From VFKU01 sp038916785 (lineage in GTDB: Bacteria; Hydrogenedentota; Hydrogenedentia; Hydrogenedentales; GCA-2746185), in contig JBCLBO010000006.1 of NCBI GenBank assembly GCA_038916785.1, positions 1 through 64,000 of the forward strand: a stretch of DNA of 64,000 bases, given 5' to 3'. The translations under genes and the position numbers were made by a program. Below are positions 18,131 through 26,406 of the stretch, piece by piece; the first letter of the stretch is position 1, and the number at the start of each line of letters is the position of its first letter. The notes below the pieces were generated by a model that saw nothing but the letters and a program-made list of their open reading frames with translations, was not told where the DNA came from and did not search any database.

Positions 18131-19129
18131 GTGCATCGATTTTTGTTGTTTGCGGCGGTGGCGGTGGTGCTTTGCGGCTGCGGCGCTTCGCGTGACGTCG
18201 TGGTCGTCATCAGTCCGCACGGTATGGATGTGGGGAAGGACTACGAGGCGCGGTTCGAGGCGGCGCACCCCGGCATCGACGTGCAGTGGCTCGATATGGG
18301 ATCGCAGGAGGTGTATAGCAAGATCAGCGCGGAGCGGAACCGGCCGGCGTGCGACGTGTGGTGGGGCGCGCCGAGCACGATGTTCATGCAGGCGGCGAAG
18401 GAGGGCTTGCTGGAGGCGTATCGGCCGAGTTGGTCGGACGCGATGGCGCCGGCGGACAAGGACGCGCAGGACCGCTGGTACGGAATTTATCAGACGCCGC
18501 TGGCGATGTTATTCAATACGCGCACGTACACGCGCGCCGAGGTGCCGCAGACCTGGGATGAATTGCTCGATCCGAAGTGGACGGGGAAGATCACGATCCG
18601 CAAGCCGCTGGCCTCGGGCACGATGCGCACGTTTATCGGCGCGATGGTCCTGCGCGCGGAAAGCGAAGACGCCGGTATCGAATGGTTGAAGAAACTCCAC
18701 GCGCAGACGAAGAGCTATCAGGAGACGCCGCAACTGCTCTTCGACAACCTCAAGCGCAGCGAGGACTTGATCAGCGTGTGGATCATGCCGGACGCGGTGT
18801 TGCAGCGCGAGCGGAACGGGAGCCCATTCGACTTTTATTTACCGAAACCCACGCCGGTCCTCACGGAAGCGATCGCGATCGTGAAGGGTGCGCCGCACCG
18901 GAAGAATGCAGAATTGTTTTACGAGTTCGTGACGACGGCGGACGCGCTGGTGCACCAGGCGGAGGCCTACGCGAAGGTCCCGGCGCGCAAGGACATCGAT
19001 CCGAAGCGGCTGCCGGCGTGGATCGCGCGAGAGACGATCGAGCCGATGGCGATTGACTGGGAGAAGTTCGCTGGGCAGGAGCAGAAATGGATGGAGCGCT
19101 GGGAAAAAGAGGTATACAGCGCGCGATGA
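18131..19129 (+). CDS. ABC transporter substrate-binding lipoprotein (family 1 / iron-type)
   Basis: Periplasmic binding protein of an importer, about 332 residues. The N-terminal helix ends in VVLCGC, a lipobox, so it should be lipid-anchored. The body is that of the extracellular solute-binding family 1 (FbpA/PotD/PhnS-like): VVVISPHGMD at the start, DVWWGAPSTMF in the first lobe and WDELLDPKWTGKI in the hinge region. GTG 18131 is chosen as start because GGAG lies seven bases upstream; GTG 18125 and TTG 18116 are in-frame alternatives. Iron or another small anion complex is the commonest ligand for this group, but the ligand residues cannot be assigned. The ATPase gene overlaps the stop by ATGA, and no permease gene follows. 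Confidence 0.85.
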   Translation: MHRFLLFAAVAVVLCGCGASRDVVVVISPHGMDVGKDYEARFEAAHPGIDVQWLDMGSQEVYSKISAERNRPACDVWWGAPSTMFMQAAKEGLLEAYRPSWSDAMAPADKDAQDRWYGIYQTPLAMLFNTRTYTRAEVPQTWDELLDPKWTGKITIRKPLASGTMRTFIGAMVLRAESEDAGIEWLKKLHAQTKSYQETPQLLFDNLKRSEDLISVWIMPDAVLQRERNGSPFDFYLPKPTPVLTEAIAIVKGAPHRKNAELFYEFVTTADALVHQAEAYAKVPARKDIDPKRLPAWIARETIEPMAIDWEKFAGQEQKWMERWEKEVYSAR

Positions 19130-19857
19130 GTTCGGTCCGGCTCGATCATGTGTCCAAGGTGTACGCCGAGGGCGGCGGCGTGCGCGATTTTTCGGTGGAG
19201 ATCGCGGACGGGGAATTTTTTGCGTTCCTCGGCCAGAGCGGTTGCGGGAAGACGACGACGCTGCGCGTGATCGCTGGGCTTGAACAACCGGATCGCGGGC
19301 GCGTGTATTTCGACGGGCGCGACGTGACGGAGTTGCCGCCGGAGAAGCGCGACGCGGCGATGGTGTTTCAGAATTATGCGTTGTTTCCGCATATGAACGT
19401 GGGGGAGAACGTGGCGTTTGGCTTGAAGGCGCGCAAGACACCGAAGCGCGAGATCGCGCGGCGCGTCGGCGAGGCGCTCGAACTGGTGCAACTGAGCGGG
19501 ATGGAGCGCCGCGCGGTGACGGAGTTGAGCGGGGGGCAGCAGCAGCGGGTCGCGCTTGCGCGGGCGATCGTGGTGCAGCCGAAGATTCTTCTGATGGATG
19601 AGCCGCTGAGTAATTTGGATGCGGAGCTGCGCTACTCGACGCGGCGGCAATTGGCGGAGTTGCAGCGGCGCTTGAAAATCACGGCGATTTACGTGACCCA
19701 CGACCAGGAGGAGGCGCTGGAGTTGGCACACCGCATCGCGATTATGCGCGAGGGCGTCGTCGAGCAGATCGGGACGCCTGAGGATGTGTTGGACCGGCCG
19801 GCGACGCCGTTTGTGGAGAGTTTTTTGGAGCGTCAGCGGCGGTTGATGCGGAAGTAG
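19126..19857 (+). CDS. ABC importer ATP-binding protein (FbpC/PotA-like, short form)
   Basis: The 243-residue nucleotide-binding subunit has all core motifs: Walker A GQSGCGKTTT, Q-loop VFQNYALFPHM, signature LSGGQQQRVALARA, Walker B ILLMDEPLSNLD and the switch histidine in YVTHDQEEAL. These Q-loop and D-loop sequences are those of importers of the iron, polyamine and sugar groups. Members of that group normally carry a further C-terminal TOBE domain of about 100 residues, which is absent here. The start ATG overlaps the binding-protein stop. No membrane subunit is encoded next to it, so the partner permease must lie elsewhere or has been lost. Confidence 0.92.
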   Translation: MSSVRLDHVSKVYAEGGGVRDFSVEIADGEFFAFLGQSGCGKTTTLRVIAGLEQPDRGRVYFDGRDVTELPPEKRDAAMVFQNYALFPHMNVGENVAFGLKARKTPKREIARRVGEALELVQLSGMERRAVTELSGGQQQRVALARAIVVQPKILLMDEPLSNLDAELRYSTRRQLAELQRRLKITAIYVTHDQEEALELAHRIAIMREGVVEQIGTPEDVLDRPATPFVESFLERQRRLMRK

Positions 19858-19884
19858 TGGCCCGGGGGTTTTCTGGGACGCTCC

Positions 19885-20028
19885 GATTCATTCTTCATCG
19901 GCCGGAGGCCGATGCTACGGGGGCCGGTTTCATTTTCCATCGGCCGATGGACTGCGGACGAGGCGCCGGTTCCAGAACGTCGGGAGATTGGTTCATTCTT
20001 CATCGGCCGGAGGCCGATGCTACGGGGG
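19885..20028. repeat. Two direct copies of the TTCATCGGCCGGAGGCCGATGCTACGGGGG repeat
   Basis: Copies lie at about 19887-19923 and 19992-20028 and are identical from TTCATTCTTCATCGG to CTACGGGGG. Each contains the palindrome ATCGGCC-GGA-GGCCGAT. A related shorter palindrome, CCATCGGCCGATGG, lies between them (about 19937-19950). A third copy in reverse orientation is at 55759-55789. Confidence 0.85.
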
Positions 20029-20067
20029 ACTACGCGCCACGGGGGCCGCGCCTAGGGTGGGTCGATC

Positions 20068-20076
20068 TGGTATTAT
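20068..20076 (+). promoter_or_regulatory. Possible extended -10 promoter of the HD-GYP gene
   Basis: TGGTATTAT at 20068-20076 is a good extended -10 element 20 bases before the GTG start, with GGGGGA as ribosome-binding site in between. No -35 box is recognisable. Confidence 0.35.
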
Positions 20077-20095
20077 TCTAACGGGGGAATAGAGC

Positions 20096-21106
20096 GTGGC
20101 CACCAGTATCGCGCAGCAATTCGTCGCGGCCGTTCAGGCCAACCACGAGTACATTCCGGTGCATATTTCATCGCTCCGGGTGGATTCGATCACGGGCTTT
20201 GATTTGTATTTGCAGGTGCGTCCGGGCGAGCCGGTGGTGTTGTATGCCGAGCGGAACACGCCGTTTGGCGAGAAGAGCCGGCGCCGCTTGCAGGAGAACC
20301 GGGTCGAGTGCCTGTACATTAGCGGGTCGCAGCAGGGGTCGTATCGCGCGTATCTCGAGAGTCATCTCCCGGCGATTTTGCAGGACCCGTCGATCGGGAC
20401 GGAGGCGAAGAGCGAGATTTTATATGCGTCGGCGCACGGGTTGATGCAGGACATCTATGAGAACCCGGAGATGGCCGGCGCGCTGGGGCGCAGCCGCGAC
20501 CTCGCGAAGAACACGATACAGTTCATGTACGGTCAGCGCCGCGCGTTGCGCCATCTGATCGAGACGGCGTCGACGGACTACGAGTTGTACACGCACTCGG
20601 TGAATGGTTTCGTGCTGGGGATTGGGCTGGCGCTGCGCGCGGGTGTGGGCACGCCGAAGGAACTGGCCGCGTTTGGCACGGGCGCGATGCTGCGGGACTT
20701 GGGGATGACGCAGGTGCCGGTGTCGATCCGGGAATCGCCGGGCAAGCTCACGGTGAGCCAGTTCGATCTGCTCAAGCGGCACACGGAGATCGGCGAGGAG
20801 ATGGTGGCGGGACTGGGCGAAACGAACCGGCTCACGCTCGGCGTCGTGCGGCACCACCATGAACGCGCGGACGGGACCGGTTACCCGGATCGGCTTGAGG
20901 GCACGGGGCTTCAGCCGCTGTTTCGGGTGATTGCGATTGCTGATACTTTTGACGCGTTGACGACGCGCCGGCGGCATCAGCGGGCGATGGGCAGCTTCGA
21001 AGCGCTGCAACTTATGAGGCTGCGGATGGCGGGGGAATTGGATTCGGTGTTGCTGGAGGTGTTTGTGAGAATGATGGGGAACCCGGAGGCGGCGAAGGCG
21101 TCTTAG
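20096..21106 (+). CDS. HD-GYP-type protein with degenerate metal-binding motif
   Basis: A 336-residue protein with an N-terminal region of about 100 residues (PilZ- or DUF3391-like in layout, not firmly assigned) followed by an HD-GYP phosphodiesterase fold. The late motifs are intact: HHHERADGTGYP, then FRVIAIADTFDALT. The hallmark HDxGK motif, expected as LHDIGKI, reads MLRDLGMTQVP, so the metal-binding His is Arg and the Lys is Met. HD-GYP enzymes hydrolyse cyclic di-GMP using these ligands. The protein may have lost catalysis and act as a c-di-GMP sensor or scaffold. Start is GTG 20096. It stands alone between repeat regions. Confidence 0.82.
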   Translation: MATSIAQQFVAAVQANHEYIPVHISSLRVDSITGFDLYLQVRPGEPVVLYAERNTPFGEKSRRRLQENRVECLYISGSQQGSYRAYLESHLPAILQDPSIGTEAKSEILYASAHGLMQDIYENPEMAGALGRSRDLAKNTIQFMYGQRRALRHLIETASTDYELYTHSVNGFVLGIGLALRAGVGTPKELAAFGTGAMLRDLGMTQVPVSIRESPGKLTVSQFDLLKRHTEIGEEMVAGLGETNRLTLGVVRHHHERADGTGYPDRLEGTGLQPLFRVIAIADTFDALTTRRRHQRAMGSFEALQLMRLRMAGELDSVLLEVFVRMMGNPEAAKAS

Positions 21107-21368
21107 ATGGGGTCACTGGCGCGAAACGATGGAGGGAAATACAAATGCATTGAACAGAAGGTAACGAAGAGAACGAAGACGGTCAAGGGCAAGAGCATTG
21201 TAAGGTCAAGAGCGAGGGCATTGTAAGGTCAAGATCAAAGCCAAGAACAAGAACAAGAACAAGAACTAAGGGCAAGGGCAAGAACAAGGACAAGGACATA
21301 GTAGGGTCAAGGGCGGAATGGGTACTTATTCTTCTGTTAGCGCTGATTTTTCTTGTCAGATGGAGTTG
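21107..21368. repeat. Purine-rich degenerate hexamer tract
   Basis: Positions about 21165-21312 form a run dominated by A and G with units such as AAGAAC, AAGGGC and AAGGAC. A 17-base direct repeat GCATTGTAAGGTCAAGA occurs at 21195-21211 and 21218-21234. No gene is seen on either strand. Confidence 0.75.
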
Positions 21369-22058
21369 CTATTCGGGGCAGTCGGCCAGGATTTCTGCGG
21401 CGGCGCTGGTGCCTAGGCGGGAGGCGCCGGCTTCGAGCATGGCGCGCGCGTCGCGGAGGGATCGGATTCCGCCTGCTGCCTTGACGCCGAGGCGATCGCC
21501 GACGGCGTCGCGCATGAGGCGGACGTCGGCGACGGTCGCCCCCGCGGGGGCGAATCCTGTCGAGGTCTTCACGAAGGCTGCGCCGTTCTCCGCGGCGAGG
21601 CGGCAGACGATCAGCTTCTCGTCCTGCGAGAGATACGCCGTTTCGAGAATCACTTTTACGGGCGCGGCGCCTGCGGCGCGGACGATCGCGCGGATTTCCT
21701 TGGCGACGTAGTCGTGCGCGCCGGACTTGAGTGCGCCGATGTTGATGACCATGTCGATTTCGGCCGCGCCGCTGCGTACGGCCTCCTCGGTCTCGGCGAC
21801 CTTGATGAGGGCGGTGTTCACTCCGAGGGGAAATCCGATCGTGGCGTTTACCGCGACGCCGGTCTGCGCGAGGCGCTTGGCGCAGTACGTGACCCACGCG
21901 GGATTGACGGTGACCGCGAAAAGCCCAAGCCTTGCCGCTTCGTCGCAGAGCTCCGCGATGTCGAGCTGCGTCGCGTAGGCCTTCACTTGGGTGTGGTCGA
22001 TGGTCTTGGCGAGCGCTGCGCGCGTGGTCGTTGCAAGATTCTGGATTTGTGCCGGCAT
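21369..22058 (-). CDS. deoC: Deoxyribose-phosphate aldolase
   Basis: Cleaves 2-deoxyribose 5-phosphate to acetaldehyde and glyceraldehyde 3-phosphate during deoxynucleoside breakdown. The 229-residue class I aldolase shows the Schiff-base Lys164 in FVKTSTGF, the proton-relay Asp102 (EIDMVINIG) and Lys193 (VKAAGGIR), plus the early motif IDHTQ. The start is the ATG of MPAQIQN at 22058; a longer in-frame extension would add Arg/Pro-rich non-family sequence. It is a single gene, not linked to other deo genes here. Confidence 0.95.
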   Translation of the reverse strand: MPAQIQNLATTTRAALAKTIDHTQVKAYATQLDIAELCDEAARLGLFAVTVNPAWVTYCAKRLAQTGVAVNATIGFPLGVNTALIKVAETEEAVRSGAAEIDMVINIGALKSGAHDYVAKEIRAIVRAAGAAPVKVILETAYLSQDEKLIVCRLAAENGAAFVKTSTGFAPAGATVADVRLMRDAVGDRLGVKAAGGIRSLRDARAMLEAGASRLGTSAAAEILADCPE

Positions 22059-22401
22059 GGGGGCCCTGCGCGGGGATGGTGGTCCGCGGATGTGAATATT
22101 CCGCTTTGCGGCGCGTGGCGTCAAGTCTGGGGGCGAATCGCCGACTTAGGCCGGAATTCTGTCGTCAATCGTCTCGGCGCTGCCGACTTGGCAATGCCGC
22201 GATCCTGAGCGCTCCCGGGGCATCGCGCGAGTGGAGGAAATCGGCTTGCAAAATCCAGTAATACTGATAAAAGAAACGTATTTTCCTCACGCACGAAAAG
22301 TTTGCATTGACAATTTAGTGATCCTCGCGTAAATTTCACGACTGTCAACGATTCGCTCGGCGGGTCGCCGAGTTTCTCAAGGGGACAGGGGGAATCATTC
22401 T
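22059..22401. promoter_or_regulatory. Promoter region and 5' leader of the metalloprotease gene
   Basis: TTGACA at 22307-22312 is followed after 17 bases by TAAATT at 22330-22335, in an AT-rich stretch. A perfect seven-pair hairpin CTCGGCG-GGT-CGCCGAG (22356-22372) lies in the leader, and AGGGGGA precedes the ATG at 22402. The promoter layout is the same as that of the FG-GAP gene at 9125. The first 240 bases hold nothing recognisable. Confidence 0.5.
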
Positions 22402-23709
22402 ATGTGGACCAAGAGTCGAAGTGGGCGGGCGTGTGTCGCCATCGCGGGCGCGCTGGCTTGGGCGGGAGCAGTCAGCTCCGGCGCTCAAGCGGAGACGGTC
22501 TATTACTACGAACCGCATACCGGAAATTTGGAGGCGGTGGACACGGCCGATCCCGGCCGGCACGCGTCGCTGGGCGCGCCGCAAGCGAGGATCGGCGGCA
22601 GCGCCCGTGGTGGCGCCGTTACATACAACATTACATACATTGACGTGGTGAACAATACCGATGTCGGGTTCGACGATTCGACGCTGGGCGCGACGCGGCA
22701 AGCGACGTTGCAAGCGGTGCTGACGTATGTGGATGACATATTGAACGAGACGACGGGCGCGTCGATCGACGTGACGGTGAATAATTCAGAAACCGATGGC
22801 AGCGTATTTCTGGCGTTTGCAGGCACGTACTTCAGCGGTGCCGCAGGATTTATGAATGGATTTTGTTTCCAACATATCACGACGGGAACTGACCCGGACG
22901 GAACCGTCGAGGACATCTTCATGACCGTTGACTTTGGATTCAACTGGAATAGCGACACGGGTCCGGTCGGTCCGACGGAGTTTGATCTCTTCACCGTGCT
23001 GCTTCACGAGATTACACACGGCATCGGATTCCTCGGGCTGACCGGGTCGAATGGTAACAGCGTGGTGTTGCCGGCCGGGAATCCTGGCCAGTATTCGGTA
23101 CTGAATCAGAACACGCAGTTGGATGACGCTAACCCGGTGGGCACGGGATCGTCGACGCCGCTTTGGACGACCGCGGGCGGGGCGAGTTATGTGGGGACGG
23201 TGGGGAACCTTACCAGTGCACGGCTGGTATTTACGGGAGCGAACGCGGTGGCGGCGTATGGGAGCAATCCGACGATTTACTCCCATAACCCTTACACATC
23301 AGGCTCGAGTCAGAGTCACTGGGGGAACGATCTCATCAATCTCGCGGTGATGCCGGCTTCTCTTTCGAACAATGTCGAGAACCGCTCGTATGCCGCTTTT
23401 GAGATCGGGGCGCTGAAGGATCTCGGTTACTCGAACGCGTCGGCCGGTCCGCCGGCCTCTCCGGATCCGGATCAGGATCTGCTTACCGACGCCGAAGAGT
23501 TGATCGAAGGAACAGACCCGAACGATCCTGACACCGACGGTGATGGCGTGTTGGACGGCATCGAGGTGGATTTGGGGACGGACCCTCTCGATAATCTTGA
23601 CTTCCCAATATTGCCGCTCGGTGTGACCTTGGGCCTCGTGGCGGCGATGGTTGCTGCGGGCGCCGTAGTGCTCGTGCGGGTGAGGCGCAAGGCTTCACGC
23701 GCGCGATAG
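22402..23709 (+). CDS. Secreted zinc-metalloprotease-like protein with thrombospondin-type-3 tail and C-terminal anchor
   Basis: A 435-residue protein with a signal peptide ending near GAQAE (about residue 30). LLHEITHGIGFLGL at about residues 205-218 is an HExxHxxGF zinc-binding helix of the metzincin-like type, with Glu as general base. The sequence around it (VLLHEITHGIGF) is typical of secreted bacterial proteases of unknown substrate. Near the C-terminus are Asp-rich calcium repeats (DPDTDGDGVLDGIEVDLG), then DFPILPL, a membrane helix of about 22 residues and RVRRKASRAR. The last 60 residues closely match those of the protein at 9125-11107. It is followed by a strong terminator. Confidence 0.85.
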   Translation: MWTKSRSGRACVAIAGALAWAGAVSSGAQAETVYYYEPHTGNLEAVDTADPGRHASLGAPQARIGGSARGGAVTYNITYIDVVNNTDVGFDDSTLGATRQATLQAVLTYVDDILNETTGASIDVTVNNSETDGSVFLAFAGTYFSGAAGFMNGFCFQHITTGTDPDGTVEDIFMTVDFGFNWNSDTGPVGPTEFDLFTVLLHEITHGIGFLGLTGSNGNSVVLPAGNPGQYSVLNQNTQLDDANPVGTGSSTPLWTTAGGASYVGTVGNLTSARLVFTGANAVAAYGSNPTIYSHNPYTSGSSQSHWGNDLINLAVMPASLSNNVENRSYAAFEIGALKDLGYSNASAGPPASPDPDQDLLTDAEELIEGTDPNDPDTDGDGVLDGIEVDLGTDPLDNLDFPILPLGVTLGLVAAMVAAGAVVLVRVRRKASRAR

Positions 23710-23734
23710 CGAATCGGGCGTCTGTTAGAATCTA

Positions 23735-23768
23735 CGGGCGGGACCTCAGGGTCCCGCCCGATTTTTTT
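23735..23768 (+). terminator. Strong rho-independent terminator
   Basis: A perfect eleven-pair stem, CGGGCGGGACC with GGTCCCGCCCG, a TCAG loop and seven T residues. It ends the metalloprotease gene and its T-run overlaps the TTG codon at 23767, which argues against that codon as the start of the next gene. Confidence 0.92.
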
Positions 23769-23787
23769 GACGCGAGAGGCGGATGGC

Positions 23788-24846
23788 GTGCGCGAGGGAA
23801 TTGAGCGCGTGGGGCATATCGGGCTGTTGACCGCATGGTCCGCGGCGGCGGCGGTGTTGGGCGCTCTTGTCTGCGCAACGGCCCCGGCGGACGGCGCGGA
23901 GCCGGCGCCGCTGGTGCGCACGCACCGCGCGATGGCGACGGAGTGGAGCATTACGGCGTATCCGCGCGAGGGCGAGCGGGTGGAGGCGCTCGGCGCGCTG
24001 CTGGACGAAATGTTCGAGGGCGTGGATCAGCTTGAGCGCGTCATCAGCGAATGGAAGCCGGACAGCCAGACGAGCTACGTGAACAATCACGCGGCCGAGG
24101 GGCCGGTTCGGGTGGCGACGGACTTGATGGATTTACTCGTCGCGTCCAAGGATTTTTACGAGCGGACTGGCGGCGCCTTCGATGTTACGGTGGGGCCGCT
24201 GTCTAAATTGTACGGCTTCTACGACGGCCGGGGGCATGTGCCGACGGCGGAAGAATTGAGCGAAGCGCTCGGGCGGGTCGGTATGAATAAAGTGAAACTC
24301 GATCGCTCGGCGGGGACGGTCCGATTCGAGACTGCGGGGATGCGCCTGGATTTTGGGGGCGTGGGGAAGGGATTTGCGATCGACCGTGCGGTGGCGCAGC
24401 TTCGAGCGCGCGGGATCACGCGGGCATTGCTCAGCGCGGGCACCAGTAGCGTCTACGCGATGGGGACGCCGCCGGGCGAGCCGGGTTGGAAAGTCCATAT
24501 TCGACACCCTTATAATGAAGGTGAATCCGTCGCAACGCTGACATTGGCGGATGAGTCGTTATCGACCTCCGGTTGTTACGGAAATCTGCCGGAAGTGGAT
24601 GGCGTGGGGATATGCAACGTTTTCGATCCGCGGACGGGCCAGGCGCGCCACGGGATCGTGAGCGCGTCGGCGATTGCGCCGACGGCGACGGAGACCGAGG
24701 CGCTGGGCAAAGCGTTTTTGATTCTGGGCGTGGACGAGGCGCGGAAGTATTGTGAGCGAAATCCGGGCCGGCGGGCGGTCTTGGTGCCGGAAGCGCCGGG
24801 GACCGGCGTAAACGTGGTGTGGATTGGGCCGCAGACGGGCCCCTGA
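23788..24846 (+). CDS. apbE: FAD:protein FMN transferase (ApbE family)
   Basis: Attaches FMN covalently to threonine or serine of target proteins outside the cytoplasmic membrane. After an N-terminal hydrophobic helix ending near DGAEP, the protein shows the family start HRAMATEWSI, GGAFDVTVGPL, the FAD-binding LDFGGVGKGFAIDRA, and STSGCYGN followed by the DPRTGQ motif, all in usual order. Length is about 352 residues. The start is placed at GTG 23788, downstream of a GAGGCGGA sequence and clear of the terminator. The neighbouring Tat-exported oxidoreductase begins 16 bases after the stop, so both probably belong to one transcript. No Nqr or Rnf target is nearby. Confidence 0.92.
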   Translation: MREGIERVGHIGLLTAWSAAAAVLGALVCATAPADGAEPAPLVRTHRAMATEWSITAYPREGERVEALGALLDEMFEGVDQLERVISEWKPDSQTSYVNNHAAEGPVRVATDLMDLLVASKDFYERTGGAFDVTVGPLSKLYGFYDGRGHVPTAEELSEALGRVGMNKVKLDRSAGTVRFETAGMRLDFGGVGKGFAIDRAVAQLRARGITRALLSAGTSSVYAMGTPPGEPGWKVHIRHPYNEGESVATLTLADESLSTSGCYGNLPEVDGVGICNVFDPRTGQARHGIVSASAIAPTATETEALGKAFLILGVDEARKYCERNPGRRAVLVPEAPGTGVNVVWIGPQTGP

Positions 24847-24862
24847 GCCGAAGGAGCGGGCG

Positions 24863-26329
24863 ATGAATCGCAGGCAATTCTTGAAGACCGCGGGCGTGGG
24901 CGCCGGCGTGGCGCTGGCGGCGACCCAGGTGCGCGACATGCGCGCCGAGACGCAAAAGGTCCGCGTCGGGTGCATCGGCACGGGCGGCCAGGGCGGCTTC
25001 CACCTGCGCACGGGCCTGGCGGGCGCGCAGAACATCGAAGTCGTCGCGGTGTGCGACGTGTACAACCTGCACCAGGAAGCCGGCTGGAAACTGGCCGGCG
25101 GCGAGACGCGTAAAGTCGGCCGGTACTTTGACTACCGCGAGATGCTCGACAAGGAAGAGCTCGATGCGGTGGTGATTGCTACGCCGCTGGTCACGCATTT
25201 CCCGATCACGATGGATTGCCTGGACGCCGGCAAATACGTGTTCTGCCAGAAGACTTTGTGTTACACGATCGACGACGCGCGAAAGATCGTGGAGAAGTGC
25301 CACGCGACCGGGAAGTTCTGTCAGGTCGGGCACCAACGGCGATACAACCCGAAGTACAACGTGGCCCTGTGGCGCCAACGTGAGCAAGGCCTGATGGGCC
25401 GGATCAACCACATCACGATGCAGTGGCACCGGAACAATCCGTGGCGCCGCTTTGTGGATGCGTCGCAGACGCTCAGCCCCGAGGAGCAGAAATACATCAC
25501 GGACATCGAGCGGCACCTGAACTGGCGGTTGTATAAAGACACGTCGGGCGGCCTGATGACGGAATTGACGACGCACCAAGTGGACGTGGCGAATTGGTTT
25601 ATGGGCACACCGCCCGCGCGCGTGTATGGCACGGGCGGGCTCGACTACTGGCGCGACGGCCGCGAGATCGAGGACAACGTAGCGCTGGTGTACGAGTACG
25701 ACCTGAAGGCGGGCGACCAAGGCTTCTCGGCGATCGCGGCGCGCCATCCGTACATGAACAAACGCACGATGAACCAGGCGTATACCGTGCGCGCGGTGTT
25801 CACGAGCACGACGGCGACCGGCAAGCGCGGCGCTTCCGAGCTGTACCAGGGCGACAAGGGGTCGGTGGATCTGACCGAGGAAGATGGCTGTTTCATCTTC
25901 GGCGAGCCTGCATACGACGCGGACATGCAGGCGATGGCGGCGTACACGGCGCAGTCAGCCGGCGAGGCCGCTCGGGACGTGACGTCCGGAAAGTCGCGGC
26001 AGATTTCGACCGACGCGTTCAAGAACGGTTGGCCGATCTTGGTGCTCAATGAGAAGACAGCCGACCAGCTTCAATTTGAGGCCTTTGGTCGTGACGTCAT
26101 GAATAATACGCCACCGAAGGCGAACCAGATGGTTGGGTTGATGACGGCGATCGCCGGCATTTCGGCGATGGAATCCGTCCGCGGCGGCGGCAAGGTGGTG
26201 GAGATCGATCCGAAGTCGTATGCCTTCGATTTCGAGACGCCGGACGCCTACCGCTACGAGAATTGGGAAGGGCCTGCGCCCGCGCAGCAGCAGACCTCCG
26301 CGTCATCGACCACAACGACGGGCGTTTGA
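24863..26329 (+). CDS. Tat-exported Gfo/Idh/MocA-family oxidoreductase
   Basis: A 488-residue NAD(P)-dependent sugar or inositol oxidoreductase. It begins MNRRQFLKTAGVGAGVALA, a twin-arginine signal, so it should be exported folded with cofactor. The Rossmann motif is GCIGTGGQGG, and the family's Lys-containing segment appears as CQKTLCYTIDD at about residues 128-138 (family form 'EKP'). The C-terminal substrate domain follows. Large families of such exported oxidoreductases occur in Planctomycetota and relatives. AAGGAG six bases before the ATG fixes the start. The substrate is unknown. The C-terminus ends in a Gln/Ser/Thr-rich tail. Confidence 0.9.
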   Translation: MNRRQFLKTAGVGAGVALAATQVRDMRAETQKVRVGCIGTGGQGGFHLRTGLAGAQNIEVVAVCDVYNLHQEAGWKLAGGETRKVGRYFDYREMLDKEELDAVVIATPLVTHFPITMDCLDAGKYVFCQKTLCYTIDDARKIVEKCHATGKFCQVGHQRRYNPKYNVALWRQREQGLMGRINHITMQWHRNNPWRRFVDASQTLSPEEQKYITDIERHLNWRLYKDTSGGLMTELTTHQVDVANWFMGTPPARVYGTGGLDYWRDGREIEDNVALVYEYDLKAGDQGFSAIAARHPYMNKRTMNQAYTVRAVFTSTTATGKRGASELYQGDKGSVDLTEEDGCFIFGEPAYDADMQAMAAYTAQSAGEAARDVTSGKSRQISTDAFKNGWPILVLNEKTADQLQFEAFGRDVMNNTPPKANQMVGLMTAIAGISAMESVRGGGKVVEIDPKSYAFDFETPDAYRYENWEGPAPAQQQTSASSTTTTGV

Positions 26330-26406
26330 CCGGCATTTGCAGTCCGGCGCGAGACGCCGAATGCGGGTCGCGTGTGTGATCCGAAAACGAACCAGGAGCA
26401 CTGACA

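Noticed and set aside
19885..20028. Insertion sequence or transposon ends
   Set aside because: The two direct copies enclose only about 70 bases with no transposase; they fit a REP-like repeat better.
22356..22372. Riboswitch in the leader of the metalloprotease gene
   Set aside because: Only a single seven-pair hairpin is present; no conserved riboswitch core could be recognised.
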